Source of the DNA: a virus
Virus record (IMG/VR): IMGVR_UViG_3300046780_000176
Coordinates: 1-39,699 of that record
DNA length: 39,699 bases
Direction: 5' to 3' (one strand)
Both the position numbers and the translations under genes were made by a program. Numbering within the stretch: position 1 is the stretch's first letter; every line of letters begins with the position of its first letter. Shown here piece after piece: positions 1-7,464 of the stretch. The notes under the pieces were generated by a model. It worked only from the letters and a program-made list of their open reading frames with translations, had not been told where the DNA came from and did not search any database.

Positions 1-210
1 TTCCTAGGGTACATCGAAGGCCGCGAAGCAACGTTGGCGGTGAAGCCGCTGCTATTCCTAAGCCGCCTGGAGACGGCGCGCGTGGAGCGGCTGCCGCGTC
101 GGATACGCCGGGCGTGGTTCTCGCTCTACAAGGCCGGGGTCCGGCGGTGGCAGCGGGGCGGGGGGCAGCTGAGCGGGAAGCGGCCGGTGCTTCCGGAGAT
201 TCCAGGATGA
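1..210 (+). CDS. 3' end of an unrecognised gene (partial)
   Basis: The reading frame is open from the first base to a TGA at 208-210, giving 69 residues that are basic and Arg/Leu-rich (for example VERLPRRIRRAWFSLYKAG). The start lies outside the window. The stop overlaps the next gene's start as ATGA at 207-210, the same translational-coupling arrangement used across this genome, which supports this frame. No domain is recognised. The many Arg residues are partly a high-GC effect. Confidence 0.55.
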   Translation, partial: FLGYIEGREATLAVKPLLFLSRLETARVERLPRRIRRAWFSLYKAGVRRWQRGGGQLSGKRPVLPEIPG

Positions 211-521
211 GTACCGACATGCGCCCCGAATTCCGATCGTCCTCCAACGTCTGGCCCGACGGCGACTGGTGCGCCGGTTGTGGCATCCACCGGGCGAGCC
301 ACGACGAGCGTAACTTCTGCCCGCTCGCCAAGCCGCCGTACATCGGGATCGACGCCTGGCGAATGGAGAAGGTCGCCGGCAACCGCGCCGTGCCGCTATT
401 CGGGACCGACCGCACCATCACCGCCGACACCCTGCGCCCGCCCGCGCCCCGCTCCCTGTGGGCCCGCATCGCTGACGCCTGGCACGCTGCCCGATCGGCG
501 TGGAAGTGGGGGCCGGGGTAA
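207..521 (+). CDS. Small cysteine-containing protein, possible zinc finger
   Basis: This is a 104-residue product starting at ATG 207, chosen because it overlaps the upstream stop as ATGA; an earlier in-frame GTG at 114 would overlap the previous gene by about 97 nt. Residues 20-40 carry CAGCGIHR followed by NFCPL, a Cys-x2-Cys-x-His...Cys cluster that could bind one metal. The C-terminal third is rich in Trp, Ala and Arg. The function is unknown. Its position in a run of tightly overlapping small genes before the terminase is typical of accessory genes at the end of a phage early region. Confidence 0.6.
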   Translation: MSTDMRPEFRSSSNVWPDGDWCAGCGIHRASHDERNFCPLAKPPYIGIDAWRMEKVAGNRAVPLFGTDRTITADTLRPPAPRSLWARIADAWHAARSAWKWGPG

Positions 522-844
522 TGCCGCGCCGGTATCGAGACTTCGTTCTGCCGCTGCTGCAGGCCTGGGTTGACGGCAAAGGCTGCTGCCCGCCCCAGGC
601 GCCCGAGGGGTCGGTGACGTCGGTCGCCCGCCGCTGGGCGCGACACACGGGCGTGAAGATGCGCCGGACGACGCCGCACCCGCGCCCGTGGGAGGGGCAG
701 ATCCTAAGCTTCGATGGGCTCTTTCGCGGCGTTGAGCGCGCGCAGCTGACGGGGGCATTCATCGACGCCGGCGGCCCGCTCACGCCCGAGACGTTCCAGC
801 AGGCGATGGACGCAATGCGGCCGTTCGGAGAAATCGACCGATGA
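521..844 (+). CDS. Unrecognised 107-residue protein
   Basis: The start ATG at 521 overlaps the previous TAA (TAATG), and the stop overlaps the next start (ATGA at 841-844). Both junctions support the frame over the competing frames across this stretch. The protein begins MPRRYRDFVLPLLQAW and has a basic middle (HTGVKMRRTTPHPRPWEG) and an acidic-amphipathic end (FQQAMDAMRPFGEIDR). No family is recognised. It is probably cotranscribed with its neighbours. Confidence 0.55.
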   Translation: MPRRYRDFVLPLLQAWVDGKGCCPPQAPEGSVTSVARRWARHTGVKMRRTTPHPRPWEGQILSFDGLFRGVERAQLTGAFIDAGGPLTPETFQQAMDAMRPFGEIDR

Positions 845-1044
845 GCCGCCTCACCGAAACCGTCCTAGGGACGCGCCCCACCCCCGACGCCCCGCCCGCC
901 CCCTGCGGCCATCCCGCCAACCCTCACGTTGTAGACGGCCCCCGGGCCCTGCTCTGTGAGAACTGCGGGGCCCGGCTGGCCCCGGTGCTGCTGGAGCGGC
1001 TTCGCGTGGCGCTGGCAGCGAAAAGGCGGCCCCGTGATACCTGA
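841..1044 (+). CDS. Small zinc-ribbon-like protein
   Basis: A 67-residue product that starts at an ATGA overlap with the previous gene. It contains PCGHPANPHVV followed about 15 residues later by LLCENCGARLAP. This is a Cys-x-x-His plus Cys-x-x-Cys arrangement consistent with a single zinc ribbon. Short zinc-ribbon proteins are common in phage accessory regions, where they may bind nucleic acid or host proteins; the partner is not apparent here. The C-terminus is basic (AAKRRPRDT). Confidence 0.6.
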   Translation: MSRLTETVLGTRPTPDAPPAPCGHPANPHVVDGPRALLCENCGARLAPVLLERLRVALAAKRRPRDT

Positions 1045-1213
1045 CGACGAGCTCGAAGCCCGCCGCCTCGCCAAGGCCATCGCCCGGCTGGTCGCGCAGG
1101 TAAGCCAGTACGGCGGGACGCCGGACATGGTGTTCCTACCCACGGATGCGGCGGACGATCTGGGGGTGAAATGGCTGCCGGCCGAACCGGAAACAGCCGA
1201 AGGAAACGAGTAA
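1034..1213 (+). CDS. Unrecognised 59-residue protein
   Basis: Translation probably starts at GTG 1034, inside the end of the preceding gene (11-nt overlap). The open frame extends further upstream to 956, but that start would overlap the zinc-ribbon gene by about 90 nt. The product begins with an acidic helix-like stretch (IPDDELEARRLAKAIARLV) and ends EPETAEGNE. The name and role are unknown. It lies 10 nt before the small terminase gene and may be cotranscribed with it. Confidence 0.5.
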   Translation: MIPDDELEARRLAKAIARLVAQVSQYGGTPDMVFLPTDAADDLGVKWLPAEPETAEGNE

Positions 1214-1223
1214 GCTTGAACAC

Positions 1224-1811
1224 ATGCTCACGCCGAAGCAACAGCGGTTCGTTGCCGAGCTTCTGGCGGACCCGGCACGCAACGCGACCAAGGCAGCCAT
1301 CTCCGCCGGGTACTCGCGAGGCGCTGCACACGTCACGGGGTCCCGGTTGCTAAGGCAGGATAAGATCTCCGAAGCCGTAGGGCGAACCATCAGGAAACTG
1401 GAGGTGCGGGCCGAAATAACGCAGGCCCGGGTGCTAAGCGAGGTGGCGCTGCTGGCGTTCTCGGACGTCACCCACTACCAGGTGGACGACTTCGGGAACC
1501 TCACCCCGGCCCCCGGCGCCCCGGAAGGCGTGATGCGGGCGGTGTCGTCGATCAAGCGCCGCACGACGACCGACTCGGAGGGGGGCGTCACCCGCGAGGT
1601 CGAGTTTCGGCTGTGGGACAAGCCCGGCATCGTGAAGCTGGCCGGCCGTCACGTCGGCCTGTTCCCGACGAAGGACCACGAGGCGATGAAGGCGGCCGCC
1701 CGGGAGCTGCTCGAAGAGAAGATCGAAGAGGCCCGGCGCCGGCGCTCGGCAACCGACACCACGGCCGAGGTTGCCCCGCGGCCTGCGCTGAAAGGGAACC
1801 GCCATGGCTGA
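1224..1811 (+). CDS. terS: Terminase small subunit
   Basis: A 195-residue protein. Its N-terminus (LTPKQQRFVAELL, then NATKAAISAGYS and GSRLLRQDKI) is the classic helix-turn-helix of the Terminase_2 family small subunit, which recognises the packaging site on concatemeric phage DNA and loads the large subunit. The middle (residues about 60-140) is the conserved helical and beta segment, and the C-terminus is a charged tail (ELLEEKIEEARRRR) likely to contact the motor. Length and position, immediately upstream of the large subunit with two tiny genes between, are normal. The first ATG at 1224 sits directly before the family motif. Confidence 0.93.
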   Translation: MLTPKQQRFVAELLADPARNATKAAISAGYSRGAAHVTGSRLLRQDKISEAVGRTIRKLEVRAEITQARVLSEVALLAFSDVTHYQVDDFGNLTPAPGAPEGVMRAVSSIKRRTTTDSEGGVTREVEFRLWDKPGIVKLAGRHVGLFPTKDHEAMKAAARELLEEKIEEARRRRSATDTTAEVAPRPALKGNRHG

Positions 1812-2067
1812 TCCCTGCAACGACCCGGCGTGCTGGCGGACGCACGACGTGGCCGGCCGTCACGTGTCCGATCTTCCCGCGCTCAGCCCCGAGGACGACG
1901 AGGCGTGCCGCCTGGACGTGGCGCTGTACGGCAGCGCCTTCGTTCACGTGACGCCGACCGGCGCGCGCCGCATCCCAGCTGTCGAATTCAGCCGCGACGC
2001 TGTCGGCTGGCAGCGGCCGGAAGGCGGCGACGTCGTGCCATGGTGGGAGACGAAGCCCCGTGGCTGA
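1804..2067 (+). CDS. Unrecognised 87-residue protein between terminase genes
   Basis: The gene starts at ATG 1804 and overlaps the end of terS by 8 nt (ATGGCTGA). It contains MADPCNDPACWRTHDVAG, with two Cys and a His close together, and ends VPWWETKPRG. No family is recognised. Its own stop falls inside the start of the next gene in the identical GTGGCTGA arrangement, so the two junctions look like copies of one boundary. Position suggests an accessory packaging or morphogenesis protein, but nothing in the sequence shows this directly. Confidence 0.6.
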   Translation: MADPCNDPACWRTHDVAGRHVSDLPALSPEDDEACRLDVALYGSAFVHVTPTGARRIPAVEFSRDAVGWQRPEGGDVVPWWETKPRG

Positions 2068-2341
2068 TCGCCCGCTCCCGCCCGTCGATGAAGTCGATGA
2101 CGAGTTCATCAAGAAGGCGCTCGACTGCGGCCCCGGTGCGCCGGACACGACGTTGGCGGTCAACATTCGGCGGGCACTCTACGAGGCGAAGGCGGCGAAG
2201 TCCTGGCCCGAAGACGAGCTGGCAGCACGGCGAGCGGCGGCGCGGCGGATGGAGCACGACGCTTTCGATCGGAAGCTGTACGACGACTTCGCTCGGTGGC
2301 AGCGCGGGGAGCTTCCGCCGAAGCCGGGCGACCGTGGATGA
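2060..2341 (+). CDS. Unrecognised 93-residue charged protein between terminase genes
   Basis: The start is GTG 2060, overlapping the upstream stop by 8 nt. The protein is highly charged and mostly helical in appearance: an acidic start (VDEVDDEFIKKAL), then Ala/Arg/Glu-rich helices (DELAARRAAARRMEHDAFDR) and a YDDFARWQRGEL segment. The stop at 2339-2341 overlaps the GTG start of terL. It may be a small accessory subunit of the packaging machinery; this rests only on gene order. Confidence 0.6.
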   Translation: MADRPLPPVDEVDDEFIKKALDCGPGAPDTTLAVNIRRALYEAKAAKSWPEDELAARRAAARRMEHDAFDRKLYDDFARWQRGELPPKPGDRG

Positions 2342-3968
2342 CCTTGCCCGCGCCATCGACGAATATCTCGACCTGACGGAGGCCGATCAACCGAAGCTGC
2401 CGCGCTTCACACTGGAGAACTTCTGCCGCGCCGCTGACGGTCGGATGCACGTCGAGCAGCGCGCCTTCACGACGGACCAGTCGCACCGGATCCACTGCAT
2501 GTGCGCCAGGCAGGCGGGTAAGAGCCAGGGCGACGACGCGATCTTGATGGACTCGGGGCTGTTCCGCCCCTACTCGACGAACCTGATCCTAGGCTTCAAC
2601 GGCCCGCATATTCGGACCAACAACTGGGAACCGATCTGGAAGCGGCTGTTCGATCGCTTCTCGGGACTCGACGACCGCTGGCGCAATGAGACGCGCATGC
2701 TCACGACGTTCCCGAACGGCGCGCGTGTGCTCATGGGCGGCACGGACGACGTCCGCCACATCAAGAACATCCTCGGTGGCCGAATCGAGGACGGCGTTGT
2801 CATCATCGATGAGAGCCAGGAACAGGAGACGCTCGACGAGCTGCTCGACTCAACGCTGCCGCCGATGATGGGGATGAAGGCGCGGCTCATTCTGTCAGGC
2901 GTGTTTCCCGACGCGCCGGTCGGGCGCTTCTGGCGGGAGTCGGGCTGGGTGGAACGTGACGGGGAGTGGGTGCAGGAGAGGGGGCGCGGCTGGTCGCGGC
3001 ACAACTGGGGCCGCCTCGCCAACGTGCACACCCCCGACGCGCGCGCTGTGCTCGATCGCTATCTCGAGGACACCGGGCTGACCGAGGACGACCCGCAGAT
3101 CCAGCGTGACTGGTTCGGGCGCCCGGCGTTCGACCCCGCGGCGACAGCCTACCGCTATCTCAAGGGCCGCAACGGCTACGTGGCGCTGTCGCCCGACTGG
3201 ATGGGGCCGGTGTACGCGTCGGGGAAGGACGAGCGTGGCAAAGAGCTGATGTACGCCCACGAGATGCGCCAGGACAAGGACGGCGCCAAGTTCGGGATGA
3301 TGGCGGCGGAGCCGCTCCCCGGCGTTCGCACGTTCTCGCTGGCGCTCGACCCGGGCTCGAACAGCGACCGCGCCAGCGTGCAGGGCTGGGGCTGGGGCGA
3401 GCAGTCGCGCATCGTGCAGCACGTCTTCGACTGGACGTCGCCCCGCGCCGCGCGCCTGTCCACGGGGCAGATGTTCGCGGTTCTTGGGCTTGCCTATCGA
3501 ATGCTGACCCGCGTCGGCGGCCGGCTGGGCGGCGTGGTGAAGTGCCGCTATGACGCGGGAAGCTCGCAGAACACGATAGACAACTTGCAGGGCGATTACG
3601 GGATCCCGCTGGTGCTGGCCGCGAAGAAGACTGACCTTCTCGGCCAGGTCAACCGCAACAACGACATGCTCACCGAATCCCGGGCCCAGATCATGATCGG
3701 GTCGGCGCTGGAGCAGGACTACATGCGCGCGCGCTGGGACAGGGCTGCCCTGGCGCGCACGCAGCGTGTTTGGGCGCGCCTCTGGCACCCGGACGCGTCC
3801 GAAGCGGCCCGGTACGCTCTACAGGACTACTTCGACGCCTATGTCGAACCCGAGAAGCCGCCCGCCGACGACCTGGAACGACACCGCCTCGAAGTCCGCG
3901 CCGCCCTGGCAGAGGCCAGGAAGCTCAACGAGCCCGAAGATGGGGAATCAGGCGAGGGATGGGGGTAG
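2334..3968 (+). CDS. terL: Terminase large subunit (packaging ATPase/nuclease)
   Basis: A 544-residue motor protein that pumps DNA into the prohead and cuts the concatemer. The ATPase domain shows the terminase Walker A variant CARQAGKSQ (about residues 58-65), Walker B with catalytic acid GVVIIDESQ (about 154-162) and a coupling motif LSGVFP (about 188). The C-terminal RNase H-like nuclease shows acidic positions in FSLALDPGSNSD (about 334-344) and KCRYDAGSS (about 403-410). The frame is open from 1830, but the GTG at 2334 overlaps the preceding stop and gives the usual family length, so the upstream extension is rejected. The packaging type cannot be decided here. Confidence 0.95.
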   Translation: MDDLARAIDEYLDLTEADQPKLPRFTLENFCRAADGRMHVEQRAFTTDQSHRIHCMCARQAGKSQGDDAILMDSGLFRPYSTNLILGFNGPHIRTNNWEPIWKRLFDRFSGLDDRWRNETRMLTTFPNGARVLMGGTDDVRHIKNILGGRIEDGVVIIDESQEQETLDELLDSTLPPMMGMKARLILSGVFPDAPVGRFWRESGWVERDGEWVQERGRGWSRHNWGRLANVHTPDARAVLDRYLEDTGLTEDDPQIQRDWFGRPAFDPAATAYRYLKGRNGYVALSPDWMGPVYASGKDERGKELMYAHEMRQDKDGAKFGMMAAEPLPGVRTFSLALDPGSNSDRASVQGWGWGEQSRIVQHVFDWTSPRAARLSTGQMFAVLGLAYRMLTRVGGRLGGVVKCRYDAGSSQNTIDNLQGDYGIPLVLAAKKTDLLGQVNRNNDMLTESRAQIMIGSALEQDYMRARWDRAALARTQRVWARLWHPDASEAARYALQDYFDAYVEPEKPPADDLERHRLEVRAALAEARKLNEPEDGESGEGWG

Positions 3969-3972
3969 CCGG

Positions 3973-4001
3973 GCTCTGAGGGATCCCGGGGCGGGGTTGT
4001 G
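3973..4001 (+). promoter_or_regulatory. Start-associated motif, copy 1
   Basis: The sequence reads CTCTGAGGGATCCCGGGGCG followed by GGGTTGTG, with the GTG start of the next gene at 3999-4001 as its 3' end. It aligns without gaps to copies at 7437, 14663 and 21990 and to a minus-strand copy at 21955-21980. No good Shine-Dalgarno sequence is present, so the element may itself direct initiation or be a promoter. Its function is inferred only from conservation and position. Confidence 0.65.
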
Positions 4002-4310
4002 GACCTCCCCAAGGCCGAAGACCTCGCGGCGATCTTCAAGGCGGCCCGGGATGCCGGCGTAACGCGCCTGCGCATCGGGGCTCTCGAAGCGACCCTGGCG
4101 CCGTACAGCCAGGCCGACATCGTCGCGGCCATCAACCGCGAGAACCCGATTCCCAAGGGCCCGCCCGGCGCGCCGGCACAGGACCCGTTCGCCGCCATCC
4201 GCGGCCGGGTGAACGAGGCCACGGACGAGCGGCCTGACGTGCTCGACGCCCTGGCCAACGGGGCGCGGCTCGTGGCTCCGATCGACGGCGACCCGACCCA
4301 GCCGTCGTGA
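3999..4310 (+). CDS. Unrecognised 103-residue protein before portal
   Basis: It starts at GTG 3999, which is embedded in copy 1 of the start-associated motif. The N-terminal 45 residues (DLPKAEDLAAIFKAARDAGV...RIGALEATLAPYSQADIVAAINREN) resemble a short helix-turn-helix or helical-hairpin protein, followed by a Pro-rich linker (PIPKGPPGAPAQDP) and an acidic tail. It overlaps the next gene by 4 nt (GTGA). Unknown small genes between terminase and portal are common in podoviruses. No function can be assigned. Confidence 0.65.
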   Translation: MDLPKAEDLAAIFKAARDAGVTRLRIGALEATLAPYSQADIVAAINRENPIPKGPPGAPAQDPFAAIRGRVNEATDERPDVLDALANGARLVAPIDGDPTQPS

Positions 4311-4531
4311 TGATGACCCCACTGCTGCAGATGCGCGCTGCGCTCATCGACGAGGCGCGTGATTGCGCCGTCCGGCTGGCCCCCAACCCGCCATCCCGTC
4401 AGTGGACGGTCGACGAGAACGCCGGGACCGTCCGCGACATCATGACGGGCGAGCTGATCGTCTATCTCGACCCGCTGGCAGCGTCGCCCACGTTCAAGGC
4501 GTTCGCCGGACGGGCGTTCGTGGCGACCTGA
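4307..4531 (+). CDS. Unrecognised 74-residue protein before portal
   Basis: Three in-frame starts are adjacent (GTG 4307, ATG 4310, ATG 4313), so the N-terminus is uncertain by two residues. GTG 4307 forms a GTGA overlap with the previous stop. The product has an N-terminal helix (LLQMRAALIDEARDCAV) and a beta-like middle (QWTVDENAGTVRDIMTGELIVYLD). Its stop overlaps the portal start as TGATG at 4529-4533. No family is recognised. Confidence 0.6.
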   Translation: MMMTPLLQMRAALIDEARDCAVRLAPNPPSRQWTVDENAGTVRDIMTGELIVYLDPLAASPTFKAFAGRAFVAT

Positions 4532-6444
4532 TGGCGTTCGAGCTGCAGACCGGCCGCTGGTGGGACTGCGACGAACAATCGCTACCCACGACGCTCGCCG
4601 GCTGGGCCGCGCACCTGGAGTCGTTCGACTTCGAACGCCGCTCCCGCAATCTGCTTTATGCCCGGCTGGCGACGAACCGCGATCTTCCGAACATCTACGG
4701 GCTCGCCCTCACGCGCACGAACATGAGGGCGCTCGACTTCCGCGACTGGAAGGCGCCCGTCTTCAACGTCACCGGCTCGTCGGTCGAGACGCTCGTCAAC
4801 AAGGTGGGCCGCAACAAGCCGTGGATCTTGTTCCTCACCGACGGCGGCGACTTCTCGGCGCGCATGGCTGGCAAGAAGCGGAGCCGGTTCGTGGACGGCG
4901 TCTTTCACGAGACGAAGACCTACACGCTCACGCGCCAGATGTTCCAGGACGCGTTGACGTACGGCGACGGGTTCATCAAGGCGACCAAGAGCCTCGACGG
5001 CAAGACGATCGTCCACGACGTCGTGCTGGCCGACGAGCTGCTGATCGATCCGTGGGACTCGCTCTACTTCGGCAAGTGGCCGCGGTCGTTGATCCACCGC
5101 ACCTTCGTGTCACGCACGGAGCTGCTCTCGATCTTCGGCGACGACGACGAGGTGGCCTTCGCGATCGAGACGGCCCCGGGCTCGTTCCAAGGCCCGATGT
5201 GGGGCGGCATGACCTCGAACAGCCAGACCGCCATGGTCGGCGTGCTGGAGGCGTGGAAGCTGCCCGACGCCGACGGCACGCCAGGGCGTCACGTGCTGTG
5301 CATCTCCGATAGGGTTGCGCTGGTCGACGAGAAGTACGAATCGAAGCGCTACCCGTTCACGAAGATGTCCTGCGTCAGCGCCGGTCGCGGCTTCTGGAAC
5401 ATCGGCATCCCGGAGATCCTCGGGCCGTTTCAAGCGAACATCAACCGGACGCAGCAGGTGATCGACGAGTGCCAGCGGCGCATGTCGACCGGGCGCTGGC
5501 TGGTGCCGAATGGCTCGGGCGTCACCGATGACTCACTCGGGTCGAAGGCTGCCGGCATCATCCGCCACAACCCGAACCTCCCGCCCGCGTTCGTCGTACC
5601 GCAGGCAGTCCCGGGCGATCTGTATGCCCACCTAGACAAGACGATCGAGCGTGCGTACAAGCGCGTCGGCATCTCCGAGCTCGCGGCGCAGGCGATGAAG
5701 CCCGCCGGCCTGAACAGCGGCGAGGCGCTGCGGGCGTTCGAGTCGGCCGAGAGTGAGCGTTACGTGACGCTGGGGATGCAACTCGAGGAAGCCGTGCTCG
5801 ACCTCGCGGAGCTTGATCTCGAGCTGGCCGTCGATATCAAGCCGACGGTGCGGGCGCCGCGCGCGGGCGGCATCGACGTCATCGACTGGAAAGAGCTGGC
5901 GTCGATCAAGGGCAACAAGTCGATCATGAAGGCGTTCCCGATCTCGTCGCTGCCGACGTCGCCGGCGGGTCGGCTCCAGCGCGCGGCCGAGATGTTCCAG
6001 GTCGGGCAGATCTCGAAAGAGGACTACCTGCGCATCATCGACTACCCCGACACGCAGGCCGTGATCGAGTTGGTCACCGCCGGGCGCGACTCGATCGACT
6101 GGATGCTCGACAAGATCGTCGAAGACGGAATCTTCGAGAGCCCCGAGCCCTACCAGAACCTCGACATCAACAAGCCGGGCAACGCGATCGAGGTCGCGCA
6201 GAACCGGTACCTGCGCGAGCGGACGCAGGGCTGCCCCGAAGAGCGGCTGGAACTGCTGCGCCGGTTCATGCAAGTGGCGAAGGACCTCGACCAGAAGAAC
6301 AAGACGCAGCAGACCGCCGCGCCCGCGATGAACGGGCTGCAGGCCGCCGCCGCGGGCCTCCCGCCGCCTACCGCGGCCCCGCCTCCCGTGATTCAACCCG
6401 GCGGCCCGATGGCCGGCAACAGCACGATGCCCATCGCGGCATGA
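4531..6444 (+). CDS. Portal protein
   Basis: A 637-residue protein expected to form the ring at the capsid vertex through which DNA is packaged and released. Its C-terminal half carries a portal-like helical signature (ISELAAQAMKPAGLNSGEAL, then RAFESAESERYVTLGMQLEE at about residues 385-425), after a beta-rich clip/wing region. The size suits a podovirus portal, and it follows terminase and precedes the scaffold and capsid genes. Start ATG 4531 is chosen because it overlaps the previous stop; the frame is open further upstream (to 4363) but without a plausible coupling. The C-terminus is Pro/Ala-rich. The exact portal subfamily is not determined. Confidence 0.88.
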   Translation: MAFELQTGRWWDCDEQSLPTTLAGWAAHLESFDFERRSRNLLYARLATNRDLPNIYGLALTRTNMRALDFRDWKAPVFNVTGSSVETLVNKVGRNKPWILFLTDGGDFSARMAGKKRSRFVDGVFHETKTYTLTRQMFQDALTYGDGFIKATKSLDGKTIVHDVVLADELLIDPWDSLYFGKWPRSLIHRTFVSRTELLSIFGDDDEVAFAIETAPGSFQGPMWGGMTSNSQTAMVGVLEAWKLPDADGTPGRHVLCISDRVALVDEKYESKRYPFTKMSCVSAGRGFWNIGIPEILGPFQANINRTQQVIDECQRRMSTGRWLVPNGSGVTDDSLGSKAAGIIRHNPNLPPAFVVPQAVPGDLYAHLDKTIERAYKRVGISELAAQAMKPAGLNSGEALRAFESAESERYVTLGMQLEEAVLDLAELDLELAVDIKPTVRAPRAGGIDVIDWKELASIKGNKSIMKAFPISSLPTSPAGRLQRAAEMFQVGQISKEDYLRIIDYPDTQAVIELVTAGRDSIDWMLDKIVEDGIFESPEPYQNLDINKPGNAIEVAQNRYLRERTQGCPEERLELLRRFMQVAKDLDQKNKTQQTAAPAMNGLQAAAAGLPPPTAAPPPVIQPGGPMAGNSTMPIAA

Positions 6445-6460
6445 CGAAAGAGGGGACACG

Positions 6461-6793
6461 ATGACACCATCGATCGGAAGAATCGTTCACTACTGCCTGA
6501 CCGAACAGAACGCCGCCGAGATCATGCGGCGCCGCACGACCGGGCCAGACATCGCTGCGCGCATCCCGTCGAAAGAATGGCCCGTCGGCGCGCAAGCGCA
6601 CATCGGCAACGCGGTCGGCCCTGGCGACGTCTTCCCGATGGTGATCGTTCGCGTCTGGCCGAGCGACACGGGATTGGTCAACGGCCGCGTGTTGCTCGAT
6701 GGGACCGATGAATTCTGGGCGACCAGCGTGAGCCAGGTCGTTCCCGAGTCGACGGACAAACTGGGCTGCTGGTTCGAGCCGCCGCGCGTTTGA
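6461..6793 (+). CDS. Conserved small phage protein beginning GRIVHY
   Basis: A 110-residue product starting MTPSIGRIVHYCLTEQNAAE, with a purine-rich Shine-Dalgarno (AAAGAGGGG) upstream. Small phage proteins that open with a GRIVHY-like strand and continue with a compact beta fold (here MVIVRVWPSD, RVLLDGTDEFW) are frequently found among head or unknown genes. The role is not known to me. It lies between portal and scaffold in what appears to be one transcription unit. Confidence 0.75.
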   Translation: MTPSIGRIVHYCLTEQNAAEIMRRRTTGPDIAARIPSKEWPVGAQAHIGNAVGPGDVFPMVIVRVWPSDTGLVNGRVLLDGTDEFWATSVSQVVPESTDKLGCWFEPPRV

Positions 6794-6805
6794 AAGGAGC
6801 ATCCG

Positions 6806-7048
6806 ATGACCGACGAACTGAAGAGCCGAGTGATCAAGGCGCTGCGCATCGGCCAGCGCGAGGCCCGCGCGAACACAGACCGCGAGGAATGCGGCGAGCT
6901 GGTCATGCTGCTGGACGCCTGCCCGGTCGACGCGCCGGCGCCCGCTGTCGAGCCGCCCTCCGCGCTGCGCGAAGCGGTCCAGGAAGAAGCGAAGGTGGCC
7001 GAGGTCGCCGCCTACGACCGGGCGAACGCGACGCCCGTCGAGGAATAA
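6806..7048 (+). CDS. Unrecognised acidic 80-residue protein
   Basis: It starts at ATG 6806 behind a GAAAGGAG Shine-Dalgarno. The first half is a charged helix (ELKSRVIKALRIGQREARAN), with one Cys pair separated by long spacing (ECGELVM...DACPVD). The second half is acidic and Ala/Val/Pro-rich. It ends four bases before the next gene. No domain is recognised. Confidence 0.65.
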   Translation: MTDELKSRVIKALRIGQREARANTDREECGELVMLLDACPVDAPAPAVEPPSALREAVQEEAKVAEVAAYDRANATPVEE

Positions 7049-7052
7049 CGCC

Positions 7053-7253
7053 GTGCCGCTGCTCATCAAGCCGGAAATCTACGCGAAGGCGTACAAGAAC
7101 GGCGTGCGCTTGCGCGGCATCGACGGGCCGCTCGACAAGAACCTCCGGGTCATGGACGAGGCCGATCCGTACTTCCTCGCGCTCGGCAGCGCCGACTACG
7201 TGATCGGGTTCTCGGACGGCTGGCACGGCATCGCGCCATTGGCGGTGGAGTGA
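7053..7253 (+). CDS. Unrecognised 66-residue protein
   Basis: The GTG start at 7053 follows the preceding stop by 4 nt. The sequence (IKPEIYAKAYKNGVRLRGID, then YFLALGSADYVIGFSDGWHG) looks like a compact alpha/beta domain. The stop overlaps the next ATG (GTGATG at 7250-7255). The function is unknown; the position between portal and scaffold suggests a minor head or maturation protein. Confidence 0.6.
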   Translation: MPLLIKPEIYAKAYKNGVRLRGIDGPLDKNLRVMDEADPYFLALGSADYVIGFSDGWHGIAPLAVE

Positions 7254-7414
7254 TGCCGCTGATCCCCGGTTCTGGCCAGGGCACGATCTCGGCGAACATC
7301 GGCACCGAGATCAACGCCGGGCGCAAGCCAGCGCAGGCCGCAGCGATCGCCTACCGGAAGGCCGGCAAGTACCGCGCGAAACGCCCCCGGTTGAAAGAGT
7401 ACGTAGGGACGTAA
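7253..7414 (+). CDS. Very small basic protein with a KP-QA-AIA-KAGK signature
   Basis: This 53-residue frame runs from ATG 7253 to TAA 7412-7414. It reads MPLIPGSGQGTISANIGTEI, then NAGRKPAQAAAIAYRKAGKY and a basic tail. The G-(R/K)-KP-x-QA-x-AIA-x-x-KAGK pattern is one I associate with tiny conserved phage proteins located near portal, scaffold or capsid genes. It may bind DNA or a structural partner because it is strongly basic. The overlap with the previous stop and the family-like motif support it as a real gene despite its size. Confidence 0.7.
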   Translation: MPLIPGSGQGTISANIGTEINAGRKPAQAAAIAYRKAGKYRAKRPRLKEYVGT

Positions 7415-7436
7415 GCCCGGCCACGCCGCCCCGTGG

Positions 7437-7464
7437 TTCTGAGGGGAAACGGGGCGAGGTTGTG
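7437..7464 (+). promoter_or_regulatory. Start-associated motif, copy 2
   Basis: The sequence reads TTCTGAGGGGAAACGGGGCG followed by AGGTTGTG, with the GTG start of the scaffold gene at 7462-7464. It lies in a 47-bp gap after the preceding stop. It matches copy 1 at the same phase relative to the start codon, differing mainly in the three or four central bases. Confidence 0.65.

Noticed and set aside
1830-2333. Upstream extension of the large terminase frame
   Set aside because: The extension is Arg/Ser-rich shadow of two small genes; GTG 2334 restores the normal terminase length and a coupled start.
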